A DNA stretch of 11,529 nucleotides. It comes from Larix sibirica. Its lineage: Eukaryota > Streptophyta > Pinopsida > Pinales > Pinaceae. Positions 1 to 9,181 of the stretch are shown here, piece after piece (position 1 is the stretch's first letter; each line of letters starts with the position of its first letter). The position numbers were made by a program, and so were the translations under genes. Location: NCBI GenBank assembly GCA_004151065.3, contig NWUY0300064372.1, positions 11,124-22,652 of the forward strand, in the 5' to 3' direction. The notes under the pieces are model-generated. The model was given only the letters and a program-made list of their open reading frames with translations, did not search any database and was not told the origin of the DNA.

Positions 1-700
1 GAAAGAGTGTTTGTTGGCCCACAAGGAGAAATGATAAGTGTTCGAAAAAAAACCCAAGTGGTAGAAACAAGAAATTAATATCTCAACAGGTGCGGGAGGC
101 ATCATCCCAATAATTCAGGGCATAACTCCAGATGGAGTTTCTAGAGAAGAAGGCTCATGAGAGACCTAAGTCCTAGGAAAAGTTAAATATGCATTCCCAT
201 CAGACATGCAGGAGGATTGGATGGAAGAGGGAAAATATCATTGTTGAGTAAAATAGTGGAATTAAGTGTTGGTACATAAAGAGTTTCAATAGTCTTTTTC
301 CTTATGGTTTAGGAAATTGGCTCAGGGGTTTCAGAAGAAGTGATCTTGGCTCTTCTGGGAGATTGGTTGGGAGGAACAACGACCTTCAAATTGGATTCGG
401 TCTGTTCTGTTTGTCAAGTTCTTATCATTTGTGTGTTAGCATTCAATTCTTTATTTATGTATAATGTGTTATAGTCTGTTGAACTGTATATTTAAATATT
501 AATGATTAAATGTTTTTATTCTGAAATGTACTAACCTTATGTTTTTTAGTTTACATTATGCTTATCATGTTTATGTTAACTGTATTATTGTTTATTTCAA
601 GCTTCTATTATAACTTTGTTTATATTTTAAACCTATTGTTTTATAGATTAGGGTTTATAATCTTGTTAAGACATTTATAGCTATATATTTATATAACATA
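1..700. other. AT-rich intergenic DNA, no gene seen
   Basis: I see no supportable gene here. The first ~400 bases are moderately mixed in composition, with short open stretches broken by stops in every frame. From ~420 to 700 the sequence becomes strongly AT-rich with many short TTTAT and TATATA runs. It could be decayed retroelement sequence or the distal 3' flank of the minus-strand unit that follows, but I found no recognisable protein motif, terminal repeat or primer-binding site. Confidence 0.5.
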
Positions 701-967
701 GAACTACATTATACAAGGAATGGATTATATAACACAAGTATATATATTACAAAAGCATAGGCTTTTTACACGTAGAGCCGAATGGTTCGGAGTATTATTT
801 AGTTATACATCTTTTTAAAAGAAAAGAACAACCAAACTGTATTTCAAAGCCCAAATATAAATTATTAACCCATAGTACAAACTTAGATTCCAAATAAGAC
901 ACAAAAGAGTATTCTCATCCATAGAATTCGAAAATCAAGTATTCACAAACAGAGTAGAAAGGTTTGT

Positions 968-973
968 TTTATT
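968..973 (-). terminator. Possible polyadenylation signal of the minus-strand spliced unit
   Basis: On the minus strand this reads AATAAA within TTTGTAATAAAACAAACC. It lies about 180 nt beyond the last predicted acceptor (1153) and has T-rich sequence around it, as plant 3' ends often do. AATAAA is common by chance in AT-rich DNA, so its value rests only on being placed correctly relative to the exons. Confidence 0.3.
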
Positions 974-2065
974 ACAAATAGAGCCGAAAGTATTTTCAAA
1001 TAAAAACAATAAATATTAAAAATACAGAAGCCAAATGATTAAGGGAAAGCCATAAGGTCACCCAAGTTCCCTTTTAACTAAGTATTCGATTGGTCAAATG
1101 CGAAAGCATAAGCCCCATAACACTACGTAAACATTCCAATCATGCACAAGGCCTGCACTCACCAAAATTCCACATTAACTATCACAAGGGCGAGGGTAAA
1201 CATACCATGTTCACATCCTTTGCTGTGGTAGCAATGCATTACCTACAAACACAATCATCATTGTCCATAATTTATAATAGGTGTTAGGGTCAAAAACTTA
1301 AATAAATACTAGCAAGAATTTATGCATTAATTCTTACAGGGTTCGAAGTTAAAAACCCAGAGCGTCGAACCCTGAGCATCCCCACTTCCTCGCATTTGCA
1401 CATTACGCAACCAATAGTTAGTTATATTTTAAACATAGATAAAATAATTAAAATATTACAAGAACTTAAGTATTTAGTTACCTTTGAAACGCAATGGATT
1501 TTCCAGGATTGTAATACCGAACCACAGTAAAGTCTTTGTCCATTTCTTTCATTACTTTACATTAAAACCGAAGATGTGCAAACTTTTCAGAAATGAAGGG
1601 TTCCTCGGTAGAGGATACCCTGCACTCCAGATACCTTTTCTTGTTCTCAGATGGACCTGCACAAGCATGATGATAAAGTTAAATACATATAAATGAATAT
1701 TCAAACGATATAACGAAATGAGAAACAAAATTATTGGCGTACACCTTACCTTTGTAAGTCCAACGAAAGGTCGAAACTCAACCCTTACACTGGTAACAAT
1801 GAGTTCTCCCAAGGTTGAACCCTTAACATTTTTCAACCATGTTTTAGATACAAATCACAGTGTTGAGTCGAGGACTCCGCAGTAGCGCGGGAAAAAGTTT
1901 AAGCTAAAATATCGGCACCAACCATAGACAAAAACCAAAATAAAAAACAAAGCCAAGCTCTAAATCTTAAGTCGAACTAAAGTAAAACACAGATCCTTAC
2001 TCAGAGTACCAAGCCGAGCGAATATACTCAGCTCAGAGGGAAAACCATTGTGAAGCACTGTAAGC
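974..2065 (-). other. Candidate spliced minus-strand transcript of unknown product, frame damaged
   Basis: A chain of splice signals reads consistently on the minus strand. Proposed introns are 2000-1904 (donor GA|GTAAGG, acceptor TTTTAG), 1749-1657 (AAAG|GTAAGG, TTGTGCAG), 1481-1243 (AAAG|GTAACT, TTTGTAG) and 1205-1153 (CATG|GTATGT, GAGTGCAG). The last intron, at 53 nt, is short for a plant. Exon 1903-1750 carries an open frame reading KNVKGSTLGELIVTSVRVEF, ending near PFVGLTK. Exon 1656-1482 in one frame reads KKRYLECRVSSTEEPFISEK, then a TAA, then KDFTVVRYYNPGKSIAF. Both look like real protein sequence by composition. However, joining the two exons in those frames needs an alternative acceptor such as CTGAG|AACAAG, no in-frame ATG is seen, and one TAA interrupts. 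I do not recognise the family. It may be a decayed multi-exon gene or a noncoding spliced RNA. The exon structure argues against a processed retrocopy. The chain of strong sites is what I see; expression is inference. Confidence 0.33.
1337..1374. repeat. Perfect 10-bp inverted repeat, possible hairpin
   Basis: CAGGGTTCGA at 1337-1346 and TCGAACCCTG at 1365-1374 are perfect reverse complements around an 18-nt spacer. If transcribed from the minus strand the hairpin would sit inside predicted intron 1481-1243. The arm contains GGTTCGA, resembling a tRNA B-box, but no acceptor stem, A-box or anticodon arm surrounds it, so I do not call a tRNA. Confidence 0.5.
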
Positions 2066-2088
2066 ACTCCATAAGGAGGTCACTAGTG

Positions 2089-2096
2089 CTTATATA
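2089..2096 (-). promoter_or_regulatory. TATA box of the minus-strand spliced unit
   Basis: The minus strand reads TGCATATATAAGCACTAG, which contains TATATAAG, a near-ideal plant TATA box. Transcription would start near 2060-2066, about 65 nt before the first predicted donor at 2000. A short ATG frame (MVFPLS, stop) follows at about 2048 and would act as an upstream ORF if transcribed. The duplicated bZIP-type elements lie about 215 and 350 nt upstream. Confidence 0.42.
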
Positions 2097-2258
2097 TGCA
2101 CATAACATTAACAAGTATAAACCACCACCTCATTAAATATTTGATTAGCATTACAACTAGGGGAGATCTGCGCAAAGCCGAGGCTCCATAGCGCAATAGC
2201 ATAACCCCACACCAAGAACAACAATGAACAAAATCGTCGATCTTGTCTGAATAAGCCT

Positions 2259-2525
2259 TGAAAAGAGTAGTTACCATCCCAATAAATGGATCCAACGGCG
2301 TACAGGAAGCCACGTCAAGGAGCCCGCGGGAGTACTGCCAACCCTCGTTAATGCCATCACATGGCCACACCAACTCACTCTCACTTGGCACNTGAAAAGA
2401 GTAGTTACCATCCCAACCAATGGATCCAACGATGTATAGGAAGCCACGTCAAGGAGCTCTCATGAGTGCTGCCAACCCTCGTTAATGCAATCACATGGCC
2501 ACACCAACTCACTCTCACTTGGAAC
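2259..2525. repeat. 134-bp tandem duplication with a bZIP-type element in each copy
   Basis: Copy 1 is 2259-2391 and copy 2 is 2393-2525, joined at a single undetermined base (2392). By hand they differ at about 12 of 133 positions with no indel, mostly transitions, several at CpG sites. Each copy keeps GCCACGTCAAGG intact (2309-2320 and 2443-2454); on the minus strand this is TGACGTGGC, combining a TGACG core with an ACGTGGC ABRE-like core. The repeat lies 165-440 bp upstream of the minus-strand TATA box, as an upstream promoter duplication would. One copy is also open on the minus strand (it includes WPCDGINEGWQYS), which may be chance or a decayed coding relic. Confidence 0.85.
2392..2392. 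other. Undetermined base at repeat junction
   Basis: A single N separates the two copies of the 134-bp repeat exactly. This suggests a scaffold join or gap closure. The copies differ by about 9%, so they are not a trivial collapse error, but the copy number here may not be reliable. Confidence 0.9.
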
Positions 2526-5500
2526 TTAAAATTAGGTCTGCATTAATAACACAGATCTCGTGTTATTAAAACAAAATCATATCGTATAATTACGTTGACC
2601 TTCTATGGTCATGTCATATGACTAGCATGGAAACCATAGTATAAAACGAATGCATAATATAGAACATTCACATATATAAAGATTCGAACTTGATATCATG
2701 CATTCGATCGTATAGAGGCTATAGTTAGAGATGGGTTATAGGATTAAGTAGGATCGAATTTTTATGTATTAGTCATGTCCAAAGTATAGAGTATACAAAG
2801 GGAATGAATCTCGATGCTTATGTTATAGAAACCTTTAGTTAACGGTTTAATAAGTACGACCTTATGGTATAATGTAGAGAACTCTAACTTGATCCTAGTT
2901 TAGGGTTAGCATAAGAAGGGTTCATTATGTTGTAAAAGATAAAGCAAATTACATGTTAGATCTAGGATTGATAACCTAGGTTTTTAATAGTATGAAGACT
3001 AGAGTAATCAAATGGGTAAATTGATATGGTATATTTACACCATGTAACTATATTCATGTAATATCGTTAATAAAAAGTAATAGTTGTCTCATAGAGACTA
3101 TCAATCATTTTTCGCAAAGAACAAATTCAACATTATAATTATTCTGAACTCAAATTATACCTTATAGAAGAGAGATGTTGAGTTCTGTTGCATCCTTCCT
3201 CAAACTGTATACCTGCGACATAAGAAGTAATGTCGTCATAAATACTTATATAAAAAACTTTAAAAATTGGGTAAATTTGGGGTTGTGATAATTGGAAACC
3301 TCAAAGGCCAAGTGGAATCCATGAAGGCCATTGGCCATGTATTCACTAATCCAAAATTATTCTTGAAAGTGTGATCATATGTCTACAGTTAACAATAATA
3401 ATCGATGTGGGACAAAGGAATCCCTAACTACAAGTAGGGTTCTGAGGGGTTGTATAATTCCAAATTGATAAATTTGTTGATGTATCATACCTTCTAGAGT
3501 AAAGAGTAGTGGATGCATCAATGTTTTCTTAATTGGGTGGACAAAAACCACATTTTGATGGATTCTCAACATCTCTTCAACATCCATGCTATCAAAAATT
3601 TAACAAGGTTTTCTACACTATACCAAACAATCAATAATATTTCATGACAAAAAGATGGCTAAGAGGACAACACAAAATAATTTGTATATCAAATATTGCA
3701 ATGTCTAAGGTAAAACAGTTGTAAAGATCAATAATACTAGTAACTCGATTATTAATATGGCTTGTTAGACTATTCTAGATGCAATATTGTCTATGTAAAA
3801 AATGCATTCAAAGCACCACGTTTAAATGGTGCAAATGCATTATCAATGATTTTGGGGATTTTTTGAGGAAAGCTCAGGCTATTATCTATTAATTCAAGTA
3901 TGGGTATCGATTTACCTCCGTTTCCATGGTACATAGGAATCCCCTAATGGACCATAATGACCACTCCTAAAAGAGAAAGGAGTTATTACCAAAAACAAGT
4001 TTACCAAGGATGATGACCATGCCACCCTTAATGAAATAAGATTCCATGAATTGCACAAGAGTATGGTGGTAGCCACTAAGGATTCCATTTTCATACCCAA
4101 GTACATTATTAACCAGGACAATGATGCTTTGATGTTCAACATGGATACAGACTATTTCTACATCAATTCAAATATTCTCATCGGTGATTGGGTCAACATT
4201 TTGCACCACTTCCATTTACATTTAGATGATATCAATGTATGGGAAATATCCACTTGGTTGTACATTACTAAGTGAGACACACCCAATACGGTATTCTTCC
4301 CTTCCCCCACTCACCAAGAAGATGATTTTTTGTAGTAAGTCAAGAACGGAAATGAAAAGGTGGCTATGGAAAGGGAAATTTCACTTTTAGAGAATAAAAA
4401 AACACAAGAACAAAATTAGATGAGATGCTCCCAAATTTGGCTCAAATGAGACACTAAAGGGAACTTCACTAGTTATTCATGAGTCCCATCGGATACCATC
4501 AATTCCACAAATCCTAAAATAAATCATCAATATACATAAATAATTGAAGGAATAGCTTGGGAATTTTTTCATGACCTTGCATAATTACCAAGTGGTTACA
4601 CACCCATTAGTCATTAAATTCTAAGCCTCCCAATATTGAAAAGATTTTCCCACCAAAATCCTAGAAAGAATACATTTCCTAGTAGTACAAGAATATAATA
4701 TATCTTCTATTGTTGAAACCTTGTGAAATTCAACCAAAAATTCAACTACTCTTCCAAACTCGTTGGCCTCTTAGCCAATTAATCTACAATTGTTTACAAC
4801 ATAGAGAAACTTGATATTGCTACATACATAATTGAAACCATTGATGATGAGGATGACAATATATCCCTCAAAAGAATGGAGCCTTGATAGAGATTGAGAT
4901 TCATGAGACCATTGCTTAAGGTCACAAGTTAAAATAGTGGAAGATACCAATAGAGCAACCCCCTACCACTTCTAGTCACAAATTTAAATAATTTATTCCC
5001 ACAACCAATAGCCCCACACCACAAAATCTTTTGAAATCAAGTGTATGAGTTGGAAAGGAATCAGAGAGGCTAGAGGATATAGAAAATACACAACCGATGA
5101 CTTCATCGAACGATCCCGAGGATGAGCTATATTATGAGGAAATGAACGATGTTAACCAATGGTAATCTATTACTAGGAAGCATGCATGCTTATTGGCATA
5201 GTCCTCTACTTGAGATATTCACACTACAATGCCCCTAACATTGGTACAATGTGATGTTGTTTATTATCTCCACTCACTAGCTCAAAATCATGTGTATGAC
5301 TAGGATTTGCTTATATTTTACTAGATTGAGCATTTTTTATCTCTCTTTTTTATCTAAATCCAATAGTTCCCTTGCGCTCACAAACCTACACCCCCACTAA
5401 TATCTATCATGAAATATCTTACGATATGTTTTTGAATTTTATGAGCGACGAAGGAAGAAATTGGACATCATGTATTACACATAAACCAAGATAAATTTGA

Positions 5501-7540
5501 CTTGTAGTGGTAGAAACAATACCTTTAGGTTTATTTGGAGGAAGACTTAGAAGAACACAACTATTTTACTCTACAAACATGCCCTTATGGATTGAATCAA
5601 AGTAGTCCATTGAAGGTTTATGCACATGTGACCAATATCCCAAGAAAAGAGTTTTGAACTTGAAGACAAGGTTGTAGATGAACCACCTTCTACCTATGAT
5701 ACTTTGGTTCGTCTTTAGCATCATAAGATTGATCCTTTTTTGGGTCCGGGTTTGGAACATCATCATGGAAACTATAAGATAAATGGAACAACTTGAATCC
5801 TTGACTATTTATAAAGAGAATTCTAAAGCATAACTTCAAGTTGTAATAGAGAAAATTAGGCTAATCCACTTGGTTGCTTACAATTGGAAGAGCATTGTTA
5901 AAAGTAGTGTGGAGCAGCCTACACAAAGCCTTTTGGTACAAATATAGTGGATACAATAGCAATAAAACCTTTTAGTTGATCATGTGCATCCCACTAATCT
6001 CCATGGAGAGAAGTGAAAGTTAGAAGAACAAATGAATGCATTGTTTGAGGCATCTAAGAAGCATAAGAATAAATTCACCAATTTTTGTTTATTACAACTT
6101 ATGGGTATCATGTATTATAGAGAATCCATATTTTTATTGACCTAGATTAAATCACCATGCACAAAACATTAATTACCTATCTATCTTGAGTCTTGAAACA
6201 AGATTTTGTCATGAGAGCACAATTTCCCCTATCAAAATTGCATCGTAAACTTGAGGCTTTTAAATAACCATTCAATTTCAAGGCCCTAGATGTAGTTCTA
6301 GAGTTTGCCACTTGACTTGAAGGATAACAATAGGGTGTGATAGCTAGTGTAGAGAAAAGGAGGAGATGAATGATAGTTTACTTGATGGTTAGAGAACAAA
6401 TGAGGTTAGGGCCCATTCATCCCCCTTTTTTTGGGTTGAGGACATGGTGACACTTCACCATCAAGGTGGCACCAAGACAATGGAGAATGATCGAACATAT
6501 GATAGTTGTTTGAAGGGTTTTGAGGTCGAATTGAAGGAAAGTAAAGTACAATGGAAAGTGGTAGACATTGAGGGATGTGGTTTCTCAATGCAAGGAGAAG
6601 AAACAGTGGAAGGATAAATGCATCCTGAGCATGTCAAGAGGGAGCAAGTAATTGAGATTAAAATCCACTACTATATAGCCAATATGATATCAACTACTAA
6701 TACATGACATGATTAGATCCAATGTCTACAAATTGTAAAGGGTAAGGCCTCGGCATGGGTTGTTCAAAATGTGATAAGTGATTTTGTTGCTGTTGATGTT
6801 GGTTTGTGTTAAGGGTTTTTCAACTTTTGTTTTTTATATTAAGTTACTAGGTTGTAACAATTAGGCTCAACTTATGTTGGAGGCATATATATGGTTTTGT
6901 TTGAGTTTAATGGAAGGGGTGCAAATATTTAAAGTTGAGTTAGATGGTTGATATTTACTTCTTGTTAAATGAATCTTATGTTGTCATGAATGAGCTTGCT
7001 TAAGTTTAATATGTTATGTCCTTAAAAGATTAGTTGAAGGTTGGGATACTAGAATGTTTGTGAGAGTAGTTTTAGTTATGCACTATGTTTTATTACAAGG
7101 CCTCGAGTTACTCTAAAGTTCCAACAAGGTACTTGAGATGAGATCTTCCATGTAACAAGGGACTAATATGCTGGCACTAGACTACAATCCCTATGTTGGC
7201 ACTAAGTGTGGCATGTATCTCAAGGCAAGATTTATTATGGCACATATTTTACGATATTTTTTCATCAAAGGATAGTTGGATTTTGGGTATTAGTTTAAAT
7301 ATATTGTTTATATGTTTTTATCATTATTTGTTCCATGAATAAGGAATGGACATGAATAAGGGAAGGACAAAAAACTCATCATCTTTTTATCATTTTAATT
7401 CTTCGTTTTTGAACATGTAGTAAGAGTGGCAAGTAACACCTCCCAATCTAAATTTATGATCTCTTAAGAGAAAACACATATTACCAAACTTCCTTATTAT
7501 TCCTATACACAAAATCACATGCATCTGAGTTCACACATAA
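2526..7540. other. Long AT-rich region without an intact gene
   Basis: About 5 kb with stops in all frames at short intervals and no recognised domain. Scattered short open stretches have protein-like composition, for example around 5650-5700 (FELEDKVVDEPPSTYDTL), 6025-6120 (LEEQMNALFEASKKHKNKF) and 6440-6610. They are in different frames and separated by stops, which fits old, heavily mutated transposon or gene sequence. I found no long terminal repeats, integrase or reverse transcriptase motifs good enough to name a class. Small palindromes occur, such as GTCATATGAC at 2613-2622, with no wider structure. Confidence 0.5.
3961..4275 (+). pseudogene. Open 104-codon relic of unknown origin
   Basis: This frame opens directly after a TGA and runs 104 codons to another TGA. 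It has no ATG near its beginning; the first internal ATG is at 4051. It reads residues such as KNKFTKDDDHATLNEIRF and later FNMDTDYFYINSN, with ordinary amino-acid composition, so it may be a piece of a formerly coding transposable element. It is unusually long for this AT-rich neighbourhood, where stops are frequent. I recognise no domain, and flanking frames cannot be joined convincingly. Chance remains possible. Confidence 0.22.
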
Positions 7541-7545
7541 ATTAG

Positions 7546-7560
7546 AACCCTAACCCTAGA
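7546..7560 (+). promoter_or_regulatory. Telo-box-like motif ahead of the 7.6-kb coding region
   Basis: AACCCTAACCCTAGA contains AACCCTAA, the core of the plant telo-box found in many promoters and 5' leaders, and is also two units of the plant telomere repeat. It sits 11-25 nt before an ATG at 7571. A CATGCA (RY-like) motif lies just upstream, around 7519-7524. No convincing TATA box is visible. Confidence 0.35.
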
Positions 7561-7695
7561 TCATCATGAAATGTTGTCACGCGAACTCGAGACGCCACCC
7601 CAAGAGTGGATCGATCGAAGTCCCTTGATAACTCGAAGCAAGTCCATATAAACAAAGCAATCCAGCATACCGACAGTCCGATTAGCTCGAGCGAA

Positions 7696-8229
7696 ATGGC
7701 TGCAAATCCCGGGCGTCAAATGCCAACGAACTCCTCCCATGTATTCAGAATGCCGAATGCAGTATTGCCTATGGCTCCCTTCATTCCCGACAGAGATTTG
7801 AAGTATTGCAGCAGACAACGCTCTGCAAAAGCACATTCGAGCTCCATAATCCCGCGGAGAGGCACCGGGTTCAAATCCCTGGAGCCAACCTCCCCCGAGG
7901 TAGGCTGTATGGGGCAGATTAAGTTGAAGCAGAAATGCAGGAACAAGGCGACCAAGCATAGCGGCGTGAAGAACCCTGGGCAAACAACGAAGGACAACTT
8001 GTTGTCCAAGATCAAGAACTTCATCTTCGGCAGCCATGGAGGAGGAAGACCAGGAGATTCTTGGGTGGCCGGCAGTGGTGATTGTCCTACAGAAGAAGCT
8101 TGTAGGACGCCCTACCCTATGCTAGGGCAGCTCAAACGATACACCTCGGTGTCGTATGATGCTAAATTTAGCGATATATGTACTACATCGGGTTCACTGT
8201 CTAATGGGATTGCCGGGGACTCGGGTTGA
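7696..8229 (+). CDS. Plant uncharacterised protein with EPTSPxVxCMGQIK motif (At1g76070 / syringolide-induced 14-1-1-like)
   Basis: The frame is open from 7570 to a TGA at 8227-8229; the first in-frame ATG (7696) gives 177 residues. Residues 63-76 read EPTSPEVGCMGQIK, close to the EPTSPKVSCMGQIK motif I know from plant proteins such as At1g76070 and soybean syringolide-induced protein 14-1-1. In those proteins a serine/isoleucine/proline stretch comes shortly before it, as SSSIIPRR does here at about 48-55. After the motif come a basic segment (KLKQKCRNKATK) and SKIKNFIFGS (104-113), then a serine/glycine-rich tail. The biochemical role of the family is unknown. An ATG at 7571 in another frame reads ELETPPQEWIDRSPL before a stop, so the true start may be there with a frameshift near 7630-7650; in that case this is a pseudogene. 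GC content is much higher than in the flanks. An AATAAA lies 96 nt past the stop, and the locus is convergent with the bHLH pseudogene. Confidence 0.5.
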   Translation: MAANPGRQMPTNSSHVFRMPNAVLPMAPFIPDRDLKYCSRQRSAKAHSSSIIPRRGTGFKSLEPTSPEVGCMGQIKLKQKCRNKATKHSGVKNPGQTTKDNLLSKIKNFIFGSHGGGRPGDSWVAGSGDCPTEEACRTPYPMLGQLKRYTSVSYDAKFSDICTTSGSLSNGIAGDSG

Positions 8230-8324
8230 GGGAACCATTTGAAACGTGATCGTGGACCTGTTCAGTCTCCAGGTAATTAAATTTGAATTTAGCCAAGGTG
8301 TTTCTGGTCGGAAATTGTCCCGGA

Positions 8325-8330
8325 AATAAA
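8325..8330 (+). terminator. Possible polyadenylation signal of the plus-strand coding region
   Basis: AATAAA lies in GGAAATAAAAGGG, 96 nt beyond the TGA at 8227-8229, a usual distance for a plant 3' end. Cleavage some 15-30 nt on would fall at about 8345-8360, essentially at the stop codon of the opposing bHLH copy (8352-8354), so the two 3' ends nearly meet. Confidence 0.35.
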
Positions 8331-8367
8331 AGGGTTATGGTCTGAATATACTTATATGAGATATGTA

Positions 8368-8639
8368 TGTTGCATAGTGCCTACCAATTTCTCTTGGCCG
8401 AAAATGTTGCTTGCAGCGGTAGGTATTTCATACTGTTGCATAGTACCTACGCATTTCTCTTGGCTGAAAATGTTTCTCTGAGTTGCACGGGATGTGACAA
8501 GAACATGAAGCATTTGCTGAACCGACAAACTTTCACCCACCGTTTGCTGTTCCAATGACTTCGGGATGGAATCCACTTTGGCGTTCTCGTGCATACCACT
8601 GCGTTCAATAAATGCATTTGAAGATCTTATGACATCTTT
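8368..8639 (-). repeat. Left arm of 272-bp inverted repeat (bHLH 3' coding part)
   Basis: The reverse complement of this segment aligns without gaps to 10683-10954. I count 16 differences in 272 positions, about 94% identity. Homology stops on one side where the two reading frames end differently and on the other at the internal deletion. The arms are separated by about 2.0 kb. Confidence 0.88.
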
Positions 8640-9028
8640 GGAATCCAGGCAAACGATCTTTTCCCTGATTCCTCTCCTTCTCAGACGCGCTGCAACACAC
8701 TGACGATCCTCTCAAAGCCCTCTAGTCGGACAACGATATCGCTGATATTCAGTCTGCTTCTTCTCGCTGGAATCCTTTTCCAGCAACGATGAAACAGAGG
8801 AGCCACAAAACCCAGGAGATGTAAAGTTGACTTCAGATCTAAACTCCGTAGCTACCAGAGATATATTCCTCCGAGAGTTCTCATTCATTCCGACACTGCG
8901 CTCAGAACTTCTCGGGAGATTCTTGATTACATCTTCGATAGTATAGGTGCAACAGAGATTCGTGGAGGCTTAGCTTTCGGTTCCTTATAGGAGTCTGCAG
9001 TGAGCAGAATCGATTGAGGAGGCACTTG

Positions 9029-9181
9029 ACCAATAGGATTATGTATTTGCTTGGCCTGCACCGCCTCAATATCGTGAGCAGTCATTCCTCCGCCGAGAAC
9101 TTGGCCAATAGGAGTCTGAATTTGCTCGGCCTGGACAGCCTGATGAAAATTGCTACAAGTTACTCCTCTGTCGAGAACTTG
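9029..9181 (-). repeat. Two-unit internal protein repeat in the bHLH N-terminal half
   Basis: Residues 121-146 and 147-171 of the minus-strand frame are tandem copies. Unit 1 begins QVLDRGVT and ends QAEQIQTPIG; unit 2 begins QVLGGGMT and ends QAKQIHNPIG. A further QVPP follows as the start of a possible third unit. The DNA repeat is about 75-78 bp. It keeps the frame and lies outside the bHLH domain, so it is probably a lineage-specific expansion of a disordered region. Confidence 0.8.

Noticed and set aside
2083-2391. Minus-strand 102-codon open frame over copy 1 of the tandem repeat
   Set aside because: It begins with a GTG, runs through the TATA box region, and the same frame is broken in copy 2, so coding function is not supported.
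5560-5630. YGLNQSSP stretch resembling the copia reverse transcriptase YGLKQSPR motif
   Set aside because: Only about eight residues match, the expected flanking motifs (FLHG, YVDD) are not seen in any frame, and stops surround it.
7546-7560. Interstitial telomere tract
   Set aside because: Only two CCCTAA-type units are present; a promoter telo-box explains it better than a telomere relic.
7860-7890. GGGTTCAAATCCCTGG, a tRNA B-box-like sequence
   Set aside because: It lies within the coding frame just before EPTSPEVG, and no acceptor stem or anticodon arm can be built around it.
7564-8037. Minus-strand 157-codon open frame opposite the EPTSP-motif coding region
   Set aside because: It is a shadow of the plus-strand frame, which holds the recognisable motif and has an AATAAA downstream. 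The minus frame has no family resemblance.
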